Source: Deltaproteobacteria bacterium (GTDB lineage Bacteria > Desulfobacterota > DSM-4660 > Desulfatiglandales > B25-G16). From it: DNA of 17,652 bases. A program made the position numbers and the translations under genes. This document shows, piece after piece, positions 7,089 to 15,808 of the stretch (position 1 is its first letter; each line of letters starts with the position of its first letter). Under the pieces are notes generated by a model, which was not told where the DNA came from, ran no database searches, and worked only from the letters and a program-made list of their open reading frames with translations. The stretch is from NCBI GenBank assembly GCA_003646935.1, contig QMLW01000003.1:1-17652 (forward strand). The letters are read 5' to 3'.

Positions 7089-7994
7089 TTAGCCTTCCTT
7101 TTTAGATGGGGGCAAAGATCCCTTGTACAGGGCAAAGGTCGAGTAAGAGTAGATCACGATCGCCGTCCATACGAGGCCAAAGGAGACAGCATGTGTCGAT
7201 GTGAATGGTTCTCCATAAAGAAGTACCCCGATGAGTAACTGGCCCGTGGGGGCGATATATTGGAAGAACCCGACTGCCGAGTACTGTATTCTCCGTGCAC
7301 CGTAGGCGAAGAGGAGCAACGGCACAGCAGTAACGATACCTGATCCCATGAGCAGTATATCGGTTTTTGGGTCAATAGAAAGGAAGGCACCTGATTCATG
7401 GGAAGCGAGAATGATGAGGTAGGTGAGAAAAACGGGTGCTAGGACTGCGGTGTCGAAGAACAGGCCAACCATTGACCCCGCCCTGGAGGTTTTTCGGAGC
7501 AGGCCATAGGTCCCGAATGTAAAGGCAAGCACGAGCGCGATCCAAGGAAGCCGGCCATATTGAAGGATCAGAAACAGCACTCCCGTGAGCGCGAGAATCA
7601 ACGAGAGCATCTGCCACCGATACAGGCGTTCCCGAAGGAAGACCATGCCCAGAAAGATATTTACCAGGGGATTGATAAAATATCCCAGGCTACACTCGAC
7701 GATCTGATCCGAGTTGATCGCCCATATATACGTTAACCAGTTGCTTCCAAGGATTAATGCGGTGACGATGAATATGAGTGTGTTTGGGCAGAACGGGGTA
7801 AAGATCTTAACCTCTCTCCAGCGACGGTGGATGGAGAGCAGTATTGCTAGAAACACCAGTGACCAGATCACGCGATGTGCCAGGATCTGAGTTGCAGGCA
7901 CGTGTCTCAGGATCTTCCAGTATATGGGAAAGAATCCCCACAGGAGAAATGCACTGATTGTTGTCACGGTTCCTGAGGTAGTCTTGTCCACCAT
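7089..7994 (-). CDS. rarD: RarD/EamA-family permease
   Basis: This intact 301-residue protein has ten hydrophobic helices in two EamA repeats, the drug/metabolite transporter fold. It shows RarD signatures: FLLWGFFPIYWKIL at the N-terminus, HRVIWSLVFLA, GSNWLTYIWAIN, SLGYFINPLVN and FLRERL, then a second repeat with FGTYGLLRK, YSAVGFFQYIAPTGQLLIG and YGEPFT. RarD proteins (named from the chloramphenicol-sensitive RarD protein) sit in the inner membrane; their substrates are poorly known. Start ATG 7994 has a weak GGTGGTGA site. It is the first gene of a minus-strand group with the ZIP transporter (about 10 bases to its likely ATT start) and the larA-like gene. A possible promoter lies at 8015-8042. 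Confidence 0.85.
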   Translation of the reverse strand: MVDKTTSGTVTTISAFLLWGFFPIYWKILRHVPATQILAHRVIWSLVFLAILLSIHRRWREVKIFTPFCPNTLIFIVTALILGSNWLTYIWAINSDQIVECSLGYFINPLVNIFLGMVFLRERLYRWQMLSLILALTGVLFLILQYGRLPWIALVLAFTFGTYGLLRKTSRAGSMVGLFFDTAVLAPVFLTYLIILASHESGAFLSIDPKTDILLMGSGIVTAVPLLLFAYGARRIQYSAVGFFQYIAPTGQLLIGVLLYGEPFTSTHAVSFGLVWTAIVIYSYSTFALYKGSLPPSKKEG

Positions 7995-8332
7995 TCAATT
8001 ATCACCACCGAGTTAATATAATTCTCGGCAACTATAAGGCAAATAGTTCATGATTACATTAAAAAAGTGATGAGCAAAATAATAAATATAACTTTAAAGT
8101 TAAACTATATAGCATAATTAATCGATAATATTAAATATTATAACATCTATTCTTCTATTTAAAATCGAGATTTGGATAGATCCATTGATTTAATTATTGA
8201 TGACGCTGTGCTACATGAGTACACTAGCCGGACCAGACGATGGTCAGATGTGCGCAATATCATGATCACAGGAACATATAATTTTAGCAGATTTCTCTAT
8301 ACTGTGAGGTTGTTGAGCAAGGAGAGAAAGCC
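7995..8332. other. AT-rich divergent intergenic region between rarD and glk
   Basis: This 338-base gap lies between divergent genes. From about 8000 to 8170 it is almost entirely A and T, unlike the flanking genes, and contains a perfect 14-base palindrome TAACTTTAAAGTTA at 8089-8102 and a repeated AATATT pattern at 8128-8139. It must hold the promoters of both operons. For glk a TATAAT at 8277-8282 and a TATACT at 8298-8303 are possible -10 boxes, but neither has a good -35 partner. A 72-codon open frame starting at 8172 overlaps glk and shows no recognisable features. Confidence 0.55.
8015..8042 (-). promoter_or_regulatory. Possible sigma-70 promoter of rarD
   Basis: On the minus strand TTGCCT (8042-8037, 4 of 6 consensus bases) and TATATT (8020-8015, 5 of 6) are 16 bases apart, 21 bases before the rarD start. 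The surrounding DNA is AT-rich, so chance matches are likely and confidence is limited. Confidence 0.4.
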
Positions 8333-9325
8333 ATGCTACTGGCAGGTGACGTTGGCGCTACCAAGACGAACCTCGGCATATACTCGGTAGACGGTGGCCC
8401 TCGAAAACCGTTCATTGAGTCCACGCTCCCCAGCCTTCGGTTTTCGAGCCTGGAGGAACTGGTGAGCGAGTTCCTCTCAGGGGCATCAATCGAGATAGAG
8501 CGCGCGAGCTTCGGCGTTGCCGGTCCAGTGGTCGGAGGCAGGGCAAGGATCACGAACCTACCGTGGGTTATCGAGGAGGCCCGTTTAAGGAAGACGATCG
8601 GCATAGACTCAGTGACGATCATGAACGATTTGGAGGCCATCGCCTATGGCGTGACCCTGGTTGATAGGGAGGATCTACATACCCTCAACAAAGGAACTCC
8701 GGTTCACCGGGGTGCCATGGCCGTGATCGCGCCGGGCACGGGTCTTGGAGAGGCCTTTCTCATATGGGAAGGAAAGCGGTACCGTGCATGCCCTTCGGAG
8801 GGTGGGCACGCAGATTTCGGGCCAAACAGCGACTTAGTTATAGACTTACTGCGCTACCTCCGAGAGAAGTTCGGTCATGTGAGCCTAGAGCGCGTATGCT
8901 CCGGTCAGGGGTTGCCCAACCTATATGCCTACCTCAAGGAAAGCGGCTATGCACAGGAGCAGGATTGGCTAGCAGAGCAACTGAGTGCGGCGGATGATCC
9001 GACCCCCGTTATCGTCAATACGGCGCTCAGCGCTGAGAGGAGGTGTGAGCTATGCAGCACCACGCTTGAGATCTTTATCTCCGCCCTTGGGGCCGAGGCG
9101 GGAAATCTCGCACTCAAGGTAATGGCAACCGGAGGGGTGTACCTCGGCGGGGGCATTCCCCCCCGCATTCTATCGCTGCTCGATGAAGGAACCTTTATGG
9201 AGCGCTTCAGGAACAAGGGACGTTTTTCAGAGCTGGTATCAAAAATACCCGTGCATGTGATTTGTAACCCCAAGATCGCGCTTATGGGTGCGGCGCTTTA
9301 CGGGCTGGAGATAGCGCGAGCGTGA
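8333..9325 (+). CDS. glk: Glucokinase
   Basis: This intact 330-residue cytoplasmic enzyme phosphorylates glucose with ATP to glucose-6-phosphate. It has the proteobacterial Glk (ASKHA) layout: phosphate-1 motif GDVGATKTNLGI (residues 5-16), SFGVAGPV (59-66), TNLPW (74-78), MNDLEAIAYG (97-106, with the catalytic Asp99), APGTGLGEAFL (133-143) and SEGGHADFGP (155-164), whose Glu and His bind glucose. The usual length is about 320-340. Start ATG 8333 is preceded by AAGGAGAGAAAGCC, a strong ribosome-binding site. It leads a five-member sugar operon, with transketolase starting 26 bases later. The retained glk and pgi imply free glucose is, or was, a substrate. Nothing in the sequence looks damaged. 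Confidence 0.9.
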   Translation: MLLAGDVGATKTNLGIYSVDGGPRKPFIESTLPSLRFSSLEELVSEFLSGASIEIERASFGVAGPVVGGRARITNLPWVIEEARLRKTIGIDSVTIMNDLEAIAYGVTLVDREDLHTLNKGTPVHRGAMAVIAPGTGLGEAFLIWEGKRYRACPSEGGHADFGPNSDLVIDLLRYLREKFGHVSLERVCSGQGLPNLYAYLKESGYAQEQDWLAEQLSAADDPTPVIVNTALSAERRCELCSTTLEIFISALGAEAGNLALKVMATGGVYLGGGIPPRILSLLDEGTFMERFRNKGRFSELVSKIPVHVICNPKIALMGAALYGLEIARA

Positions 9326-9351
9326 CCGCGGATTAGAAAGGAGAAGCCGAG

Positions 9352-11418
9352 ATGAACGAACAGACCTCAATCGATCAACGCTGTATCAACACCATTCGTT
9401 TTCTGGTTACCGATGCTGTGCAGAAGGCCAAATCAGGTCATCCAGGCATGCCCATGGGGACGGCAACAATGGCCTATGTACTGTGGACGAGGCATCTCAA
9501 ACACCACCCCGGTGATCCTTACTGGGTAGATCGCGATCGGTTTATTCTCTCTGCAGGCCATGGGTCGATGCTGTTATATGCCCTCCTTCATCTCACCGGG
9601 TACGACCTCCCCCTCTCGGAACTGCAGTCCTTCCGCCAGTGGGAAAGCAGAACTGCAGGCCACCCGGAGAGCCATCTTCTGCCCGGAGTAGAGGTGACCA
9701 CCGGGCCTCTTGGCCAGGGAATCAGCAACGCAGTGGGTATGGCCCTTGCCGAGGCACACCTCGCAGCTCGCTACAATCGTCCTGGCCATGGTATTGTCGA
9801 TCACTTCACCTATGTGATTGCCAGCGACGGCGATCTCATGGAGGGGGTATCCTCTGAGGCATGTTCACTGGCAGGACATCTCGGGCTGGGGAAATTGATC
9901 GTGCTGTTCGATGACAACCGCATCTCGCTCGCGGGTTCAACCGCACTTGCCTTTACCGAGGACGTGGAAATGCGGTTTCAGGCCCAAGGATGGCACGTGC
10001 ACAGGGTCGAGGAGGGAAATAATGTCGGTGCCATCGATGCGGCGCTCCACGCAGCGAGAGAGAATACCGCAAAGCCATCGCTTATATCGGTACAAACCGT
10101 CATCGGGTACGGGGCGCCAAATAAGCAAGGCACCTTCGGGACCCATGGCTCGCCGCTTGGAGAAGAGGAGGTGCTGGCGGCGAAGAAGAACCTGGGCTGG
10201 CCTGCCGAGCCCGATTTCTACATACCGGAGGACGTGTCCGAGCATTTCAGAGGCGCCTTGAGCACCGGGTGGGAAAAGAAGGAGGAATGGGAGGAGGACT
10301 TTGCGAGATATCGCGGGGCCTATCCGGAGATGGCAGAGGAATTCAGCCGAAGGATGCGGGGAGAGCTTCCAGCGGAATGGGATGCGGAGCTTCCCTCCTT
10401 TCAAGCGGACGCCAAAGGTATTGCAACCCGCAAGGCATCGGAGGCCGTTCTGCAAGCCCTAGCACGGAATGTGTCTGATATCATGGGGGGATCGGCTGAT
10501 CTTAATCCCTCTACCTTCTCGTGGATCAAGGACTTAGGCGATTTTGAGATGCCAGAGAGGGCAAGCCAGGATGTTCAGGGGATGGTTGGAGGCGAGTGGG
10601 GCTACGAAGGGCGCAATGTGCATTTCGGTGTCCGGGAGCACGCAATGGGTGCTCTTACGCTGGGCATGGCAAGGCACGGGGGTTTTATACCCTATACCGC
10701 AACGTTTCTGGTTTTCTCGGACTACATGCGACCTCCCATTCGTTTGGCAGCGCTATCCGAGGCGCACGTCATCTATATCTTCACCCATGATAGCATCGGG
10801 CTAGGCGAGGACGGCCCAACGCATCAGCCCATCGAGCAGCTGATGAACCTCCGTGCCATCCCCAACCTGACCGTCATACGTCCCGCGGATGCAGCGGAGA
10901 CAGTAGAGGCGTGGAGAGCTGCCCTGGTGAAAGCCGATGGACCGACTGCTCTTATATTTACCAGACAGGGCGTGCCGGTGCTTGATCGGTCCAAACAAGG
11001 ACCGGCAAGGGAACTGCACCGGGGTGGCTACATTCTATGGCAGTCGGGAAAGGACGAGCCAGAGGCCATCTTGATCGGTACCGGCTCCGAGGTGCACATC
11101 GCCCTTGAGGCGGGTAAGCAACTTGCCGATGAGGGCGTGAATGTGAGGGTCGTTTCGCTTCCCAGCTGGGAGCTCTTCGACCAGCAGCCTGCCGAGTATC
11201 GAGAGGGTGTCTTGCCCTCCACGGTGAGGGCTCGGGTTGCTGTCGAGGCCGGCATAAAGCTGGGCTGGGAGCACTATGTGGGCTTAGAGGGAGCAGTGGT
11301 GGGAATGGAGAGCTTTGGTGCGAGCGCGCCCGCTTCGGTCCTCTATGAGAAGTTCGGCATCACCGCAGAGCGCGTTGCCCAAGCTGCGAGAGGATTGCTT
11401 AAGGGAAATTCACCGTGA
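9352..11418 (+). CDS. tkt: Transketolase
   Basis: This full-length 688-residue enzyme uses thiamine diphosphate to move two-carbon units between sugar phosphates in the non-oxidative pentose phosphate pathway. Visible motifs are [12 protein letters not shown] (with His30), SAGHGSML (His70), TGPLGQG (117-123), the cofactor motif from ASDGDLMEG to DDN (158-189) and, in the pyrimidine domain, [10 protein letters not shown] with the catalytic Glu and [13 protein letters not shown]. The C-terminal domain runs from [12 protein letters not shown] to the end. AAAGGAGAAGCCGAG precedes the ATG at 9352. The gene is not truncated. Its stop overlaps a GTG that could start a tiny open frame leading into pgi, so translation across the junction may be coupled. 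Confidence 0.93.
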   Translation: MNEQTSIDQRCINTIRFLVTDAVQKAKSGHPGMPMGTATMAYVLWTRHLKHHPGDPYWVDRDRFILSAGHGSMLLYALLHLTGYDLPLSELQSFRQWESRTAGHPESHLLPGVEVTTGPLGQGISNAVGMALAEAHLAARYNRPGHGIVDHFTYVIASDGDLMEGVSSEACSLAGHLGLGKLIVLFDDNRISLAGSTALAFTEDVEMRFQAQGWHVHRVEEGNNVGAIDAALHAARENTAKPSLISVQTVIGYGAPNKQGTFGTHGSPLGEEEVLAAKKNLGWPAEPDFYIPEDVSEHFRGALSTGWEKKEEWEEDFARYRGAYPEMAEEFSRRMRGELPAEWDAELPSFQADAKGIATRKASEAVLQALARNVSDIMGGSADLNPSTFSWIKDLGDFEMPERASQDVQGMVGGEWGYEGRNVHFGVREHAMGALTLGMARHGGFIPYTATFLVFSDYMRPPIRLAALSEAHVIYIFTHDSIGLGEDGPTHQPIEQLMNLRAIPNLTVIRPADAAETVEAWRAALVKADGPTALIFTRQGVPVLDRSKQGPARELHRGGYILWQSGKDEPEAILIGTGSEVHIALEAGKQLADEGVNVRVVSLPSWELFDQQPAEYREGVLPSTVRARVAVEAGIKLGWEHYVGLEGAVVGMESFGASAPASVLYEKFGITAERVAQAARGLLKGNSP

Positions 11419-11467
11419 CTAAATATCTTACGACGGAGTACGTGCCGTTTATCATAGGAGGCCGTAG

Positions 11468-13177
11468 ATGAAAGCGCTCGTAAAAGCAGTGGAATACAAT
11501 CTGGGGCCCTACCAGCGCAATGTTGACAAGGCCTTGGTGGAGTTGACGGAAAACAGGATTATTTCCCGTATATGGGGCCATGATTACACCGTGTGGAAGC
11601 ATGACCCTGCGGAGATCACCAACCGTCTGGGCTGGCTTCATAGCCCAGAGGTAATGGCCGAGAGCGTTGAGCGCATTACTGGTTTTGTAGAAGGAGTTCG
11701 TAAGGATGGGTATACAGACGCCTTGCTCCTGGGTATGGGTGGATCCAGCCTGGCACCCGAGGTATTTCGGAAGACCTTCTGCGTGAATGAGGGGTACCTT
11801 GATCTGGCGGTGCTTGATAGCACCGATCCAGGTGCGATATTGGCTCATGTTGAGAGGCTTGTGCCCTCGCGTACGCTTTTCATCGTATCCACCAAGTCCG
11901 GCACCACGGTGGAGACCCTTTCCTTCTTTAAGTTCTTCTACAACTGGCTCAGGGAGTCGGTTGGCGAGGAAAGGGTAGGAGAACACTTCATTGCCATCAC
12001 CGATCCGGGCACACCGCTGGTCGATCTTGCCCGTCGCTACCGGTTTCGCGAGTGCTTCCTCAATGATCCGGACATCGGGGGTCGCTATTCAGCGCTCTCG
12101 TACTTCGGCCTTGTTCCCGCGGCGCTTATCGGCATGGATATAGGAACCTTGCTCGATCGTGCAACGACTATGGTGGGTAACTGTGAGGCATGCAACAGTC
12201 ACGTGGAGGGATACAACCACGGAGCACGCCTCGGTGCGGTATTGGGAGAGCTGGCTATGTCGGGGAGGGATAAGGTAACGCTGATCAGCTCGCTCCAGAT
12301 CGAGAGCTTCGGCGATTGGGTAGAGCAGCTCATCGCGGAGAGCACCGGCAAGGAGGATAGAGGAATCCTGCCGGTGGTTTGGGAGAAAGTTGGCCCACCC
12401 ACAAGCTATGGAGCGGATCGCCTCTTCGTATACATGCGCCTGGAGGGCGATGAGGTATACGAACGAGCAGTGGCGGAGCTGGAAGGTGCGGGACATCCCG
12501 TGGTTCGCCTATCTCTGAATGATACATATGACCTCGGCGGGCAGTTTTTTCTATGGGAGATGGCCGTGGCTGTAGGCGGACACCGATTGGGTATCAACCC
12601 CTTTGATCAGCCTAATGTGGAGGCAGCAAAGTCCTTGGCCCGGCAGGTGGTGGCGGAATATACGGAAAAAGGATCGCTCCCCCTAGAGACGCCGGTCCTG
12701 AGCGCTGACGGGATTGCCGTATATGGGGAGATTACGGCGGGAAATCCCTTCGAGGCGCTCACGAGATTTCTCGGCGCTGCGCAATCAGGATCCTACATCG
12801 CGCTTCAAGCCTTCCTTCAGCCGACACTCGAAGTCCATGAGGCATTGCAGAACCTGAGAACAGGCCTTCGTGATCGATTTCGGTTGGCCACCGCGCTAGG
12901 CTTCGGACCGCGATTTCTCCACTCCACGGGTCAGCTCCACAAGGGCGATGCTGGAAAGGGGCTTTTTTTGCAGTTCACCGCTGATGCTCCACGCGATGCG
13001 GAGATTCCCGATGAGGCCGGCTCTCATGAATCTTCGATGAGCTTTGGAGTGCTCAAGGCAGCCCAGGCTATAGGTGACCGGCAGGCCCTCATAAGCCGCG
13101 GTCGAAAGGTGATTCGCTTTCATTTCGAAAGGGATCTCATAGGAGGACTTACACAGCTGACAGAGGGCTTAGTGTGA
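11468..13177 (+). CDS. pgi: Glucose-6-phosphate isomerase (large type)
   Basis: This 569-residue enzyme interconverts glucose-6-phosphate and fructose-6-phosphate. It carries two SIS sugar-phosphate domains: LLGMGGSSLAPEVF (87-100) and FIVSTKSGTTVETLSFFKFF (138-157) in the first, and later GADRLFVYMRL, FDQPNVEAAK and FGPRFLHSTGQLHKG with the active-site His and Lys. The short N-terminal piece (residues 1-60, with IWGHDYTVWKHD) and the overall layout resemble the isomerase half of the transaldolase-Pgi fusion proteins found in some actinobacteria and deltaproteobacteria, but no transaldolase domain is present here. ATAGGAGGCCGTAG gives a good ribosome-binding site for ATG 11468. It lies 49 bases after tkt and 48 before rpe in the operon and looks intact. 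Confidence 0.9.
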   Translation: MKALVKAVEYNLGPYQRNVDKALVELTENRIISRIWGHDYTVWKHDPAEITNRLGWLHSPEVMAESVERITGFVEGVRKDGYTDALLLGMGGSSLAPEVFRKTFCVNEGYLDLAVLDSTDPGAILAHVERLVPSRTLFIVSTKSGTTVETLSFFKFFYNWLRESVGEERVGEHFIAITDPGTPLVDLARRYRFRECFLNDPDIGGRYSALSYFGLVPAALIGMDIGTLLDRATTMVGNCEACNSHVEGYNHGARLGAVLGELAMSGRDKVTLISSLQIESFGDWVEQLIAESTGKEDRGILPVVWEKVGPPTSYGADRLFVYMRLEGDEVYERAVAELEGAGHPVVRLSLNDTYDLGGQFFLWEMAVAVGGHRLGINPFDQPNVEAAKSLARQVVAEYTEKGSLPLETPVLSADGIAVYGEITAGNPFEALTRFLGAAQSGSYIALQAFLQPTLEVHEALQNLRTGLRDRFRLATALGFGPRFLHSTGQLHKGDAGKGLFLQFTADAPRDAEIPDEAGSHESSMSFGVLKAAQAIGDRQALISRGRKVIRFHFERDLIGGLTQLTEGLV

Positions 13178-13225
13178 CATCTTAGCATGCTGTGTACGTA
13201 ACATTGATGTGGAAAGGAGAGGGCG

Positions 13226-13885
13226 ATGATAGCGATTGAGGCTTCTGTGTTGTCAGCGGATTATCTGCGATTGGGCGAACAGGCTCGGGAGGCCCAGGTG
13301 GCGGGGGTGGATGGGATTCAGGTGGATATCATGGACGGGCGATTTGTGCCGAACATAACCTTTGGGCAGGGCATGGTGAGGGCACTTCGCAGCGCGGTGA
13401 GCCTTATGCTCGATATCCATCTCATGATCGTGGAGCCGGAGCACTACCTAGAGGAATTCGTTGAGGAGGGGGCGGATAGGCTTTTCGTGCACTACGAGGC
13501 CTGCACACACCTGCACCGCACCCTAGGGCATATTCGTGAGCTGGGGGCAGAGGCGGGGCTGGCAATAAACCCCGCCACACCAGCAAGCGTGTTGGAGGAA
13601 GTATTGGATATGGCTGACATAATCCAGGTAATGACGGTGAATCCCGGGTTCGGTGGACAGCAATTTATCCGCAGCCAACTCGATAAAATAAGTCGTATCC
13701 GTGAGATGCTGGAAAAGCGGGGATTAGCGCTACCCATTGCCGTGGACGGCGGAGTCGATACCACCACCGCACCGCTCATTGTGAGCGCTGGGGCCACAGT
13801 GCTGGTGGCCGGCTCAAGCATCTATAACGATCGAGCCTCGGTTGCCCAGAACGTGGCGGCGCTCCGCGAGAGCATAGAGGCTTAA
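13226..13885 (+). CDS. rpe: Ribulose-phosphate 3-epimerase
   Basis: This intact 219-residue TIM-barrel enzyme interconverts ribulose-5-phosphate and xylulose-5-phosphate. It has the family residues in order: EASVLSADYLRLGEQ (Ser7), GIQVDIMDGRFVPNI with Asp34 and the MDG motif, LDIHLMI with metal ligand His65, VMTVNPGFGGQ, then IAVDGGVDTTTAP with the second catalytic Asp, and AGSSIY near the end, which binds phosphate. The length matches the family (215-225). Start ATG 13226 follows GGAAAGGAGAGGGCG, a strong ribosome-binding site. It is 48 bases after pgi and 23 before the gnd relic. Together with transketolase it supplies pentose interconversion without the oxidative branch. Confidence 0.93.
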   Translation: MIAIEASVLSADYLRLGEQAREAQVAGVDGIQVDIMDGRFVPNITFGQGMVRALRSAVSLMLDIHLMIVEPEHYLEEFVEEGADRLFVHYEACTHLHRTLGHIRELGAEAGLAINPATPASVLEEVLDMADIIQVMTVNPGFGGQQFIRSQLDKISRIREMLEKRGLALPIAVDGGVDTTTAPLIVSAGATVLVAGSSIYNDRASVAQNVAALRESIEA

Positions 13886-13908
13886 GGGGAGATGTACGGA
13901 GGTTTATC

Positions 13909-14103
13909 ATGGAATTGGCAATGGTTGGATTGGGTCGAATGGGCTTACATATGGCCACCCGTCTTCTCAGGGGAAACCACAGGGTTATCGCCTATGACCT
14001 GTTTGAGACCGCCGTCCAAAAGGCCGAGGCATCCGGAGCCGAGGGTGCACGAAGCCTTAAGGAGATGAAGGAAAGGCTCTCGAGGCCGCGGTCCGTATGG
14101 GTA
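13909..14103 (+). pseudogene. gnd: 6-phosphogluconate dehydrogenase N-terminal relic
   Basis: The 65 codons from ATG 13909 encode the start of the NAD(P)-binding domain of a 6-phosphogluconate dehydrogenase of the short, roughly 300-residue type: MELAMVGLGRMGLHMATRLL with the GLGRMG dinucleotide motif, then VIAYDLFE and LSRPRSVWV. The natural protein oxidises and decarboxylates 6-phosphogluconate to ribulose-5-phosphate. Homology stops at SVWV (about 14103), and the sequence continues directly into 6-phosphogluconolactonase. The upstream site TACGGAGGTTTATC before the ATG is still good, so it is probably still translated as a useless peptide ending at 14163. More than 200 residues, including all catalytic residues, are missing. 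Confidence 0.82.
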
Positions 14104-14105
14104 TC

Positions 14106-14420
14106 GATTTTTACAAAGCACTTTCAGCGTAGACATCCCAAAAGACAATGTTCATCGCGTTGACACGGAGGAAGCCACCTTGGGGATGGCAGCGGAAAAG
14201 TGTGAAGAGGATAAGCCTTACGCTGCCGGTACTGACCAATGCAAGACGTATCATATTCCTCGTTACCGGTTCGGAAAAGGCCGGGGCTGTAAGAGAGATA
14301 GTTGAGGACAGCGAAAGCAGGCTACCGGCATCCCTCGTGAAACTTATGACCAGGAGTGTATATCTCGTGATGGATGATGGCGCAGCATCGCTGCTGTCCC
14401 ACACGAGAGCCAGAATCTGA
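14106..14420 (+). pseudogene. pgl: 6-phosphogluconolactonase relic (internal deletion and frameshift)
   Basis: Three pieces in different frames match the lactonase that hydrolyses 6-phosphogluconolactone: DFYKALSA (14106-14129), then VDIPKDNVHRVDTEEATLGM (14129-14188) continuing to 14212, then after an apparent one-base insertion near 14213 SLTLPVLTNARRIIFLVTGS (from 14214), EKAGAVREIVED, SRLPASLVK and YLVMDDGAASLL to the TGA at 14418-14420. The FLVTG-EKA and LPAS segments are typical of the C-terminal half. The N-terminal half and the stretch between the first two pieces are gone. It is fused directly to the gnd relic; zwf often lies between these genes in relatives and is absent here. Confidence 0.78.
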
Positions 14421-14425
14421 ATCCT

Positions 14426-15808
14426 CTATGCCTCATCAAATATCTTGGCGGGGTTGAGGATGCCGTTGGGATCAAAGGCCTTCTTTATCTTCCTCATAAG
14501 CTCCAGGGCAGTTGGCGTTATCTCCATGCCGATGTACGGCTTCTTGCTTATGCCAACGCCATGCTCACCCGAGAGGGTACCCCTGAGATCCAGGGTGAGC
14601 CTCAGAATCTCCTGAAGGGCCTGGTGTGCCCTTTCTGTCTCGTTTTTGTCATCGGCATCATACATGATGTTGACATGGATATTGCCGTCGCCTGCGTGCC
14701 CAAAGGAGGGTATGGGAAGGGCGTATCTTCGCCCGATCCCCGAGAGGGCTATAACGAAATCGGGGAGCCTGCTCCGGGGAACCACCACATCCTGGTTGAT
14801 CTTGTGCGGCCGAAGCCGTTGAAGGGATGGCGATAGATTTTTCCGCGCCTTCCAGAGCTCTTCCGCCTCCTCCTTGTCTTTAGCGAGCCGAAACTCAACG
14901 CTCCCAATCTTCCTGCACAGGGCTTCGATGAGCCTTGTATTGTGGTCGATCTGATCTGAGTCGCCATCCACCTCGATCAAAAGTAAGGTGGAATCATCCA
15001 GTGGAAGTTCGAAGGGCACCTGATCCCTCACGCATTCCACGGAAAGGCTGTCTAAGAATTCTATAGTGGTTGGGACGACCTTTTCCCTGATGATCTTAGA
15101 TACGCACCGTGCTGAAGCCGCTATATCCGAGAAGCGTATCAGCATCGTCCTTTTCATCTCGGGTTTGGGGAGAAGCTTGAGGATTATCTCCACAATAACG
15201 GCTAAGGTGCCTTCTGAGCCGACGATGAGCCTGGTAAGATCATAGCCTACCACGCCCTTGGCGGTTTCCACCCCTGTGGTGATACTATCACCGGTGGGAA
15301 GCACCACCTTGAGGCCCATCACATAGTCCCTCGTCACACCATATTTGACCGCACGTGGTCCCCCGGCACACTCGGCAACATTACCGCCAATGGTTGAGAC
15401 ATCGAGGCTCGCGGGATCGGGCGGATAAAAGAGGCCGCATTTTTCGACCTCTTCCTGGAGATGCGCGGTTACCACACCCGGCTCTACCTTGGCCAGCAGG
15501 TTTTCCTCATCGATGAGAAGGATCTTGTTCAGTCTTTCCATTGAGAGCACGAGGCCTCCTCGTACAGCCACCGCACCCCCACTCATACCGCTTCCGGCCC
15601 CGCGGGGTATTACGGGAAAGAGTTCCTCATTGGCGAGCTGAAGAATTTTCGATATCTGATCCGCATCCTGTGGAAATGCGACCGCATCTGGGACGAAATC
15701 CTGATTTGTTGCATCGTGTGAGAAGGGACTGAGATCCACTGTTTTGGTGAGGATATGTTCCTCGCCCAGGATTTGGACGAGTTTATGGATGGCCAACTGG
15801 GAGATCAT
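14426..15808 (-). CDS. glcD: FAD-binding 2-hydroxyacid oxidase/dehydrogenase, GlcD family
   Basis: This intact 460-residue flavoprotein belongs to the VAO/PCMH FAD family (glycolate oxidase subunit GlcD, D-lactate dehydrogenase). The FAD-binding loop PRGAGSGMSGGA is at residues 68-79, with STIGGNVAECAGG (138-150) and GVVGYDLTRLIVGSEGTL (185-202) following. The C-terminal domain has FGHAGDGNIHVN (369-380) with metal-binding His and LSGEHGVGI (412-420). It oxidises a 2-hydroxy acid such as glycolate or D-lactate; electrons usually pass to a partner iron-sulfur protein (GlcF) or an electron-transfer flavoprotein, neither of which is encoded next to it here. Its ATG overlaps the recR stop by four bases (ATGA), so translation is coupled. 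It converges on the pgl relic with a 5-base gap. The exact substrate is uncertain. Confidence 0.88.
   Translation of the reverse strand: MISQLAIHKLVQILGEEHILTKTVDLSPFSHDATNQDFVPDAVAFPQDADQISKILQLANEELFPVIPRGAGSGMSGGAVAVRGGLVLSMERLNKILLIDEENLLAKVEPGVVTAHLQEEVEKCGLFYPPDPASLDVSTIGGNVAECAGGPRAVKYGVTRDYVMGLKVVLPTGDSITTGVETAKGVVGYDLTRLIVGSEGTLAVIVEIILKLLPKPEMKRTMLIRFSDIAASARCVSKIIREKVVPTTIEFLDSLSVECVRDQVPFELPLDDSTLLLIEVDGDSDQIDHNTRLIEALCRKIGSVEFRLAKDKEEAEELWKARKNLSPSLQRLRPHKINQDVVVPRSRLPDFVIALSGIGRRYALPIPSFGHAGDGNIHVNIMYDADDKNETERAHQALQEILRLTLDLRGTLSGEHGVGISKKPYIGMEITPTALELMRKIKKAFDPNGILNPAKIFDEA

Noticed and set aside
8172..8390. 72-codon plus-strand open frame upstream of and overlapping glk
   Set aside because: No recognisable features, poor ribosome-binding site, and it overlaps the glk start in another frame.
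9937..10455. Minus-strand 172-codon open frame inside tkt
   Set aside because: It lies entirely within the well-supported transketolase gene, has no recognisable domain and no ribosome-binding site; it is a shadow of the coding strand.
11399..11986. Minus-strand 195-codon open frame opposite the start of pgi
   Set aside because: Its sequence is an antisense shadow of pgi; no motif, no promoter, no supporting context.
14103..14213. Genuine bifunctional Gnd-Pgl fusion protein
   Set aside because: Both partners lack most of their length and catalytic residues, and three reading frames are needed to read the pgl pieces.
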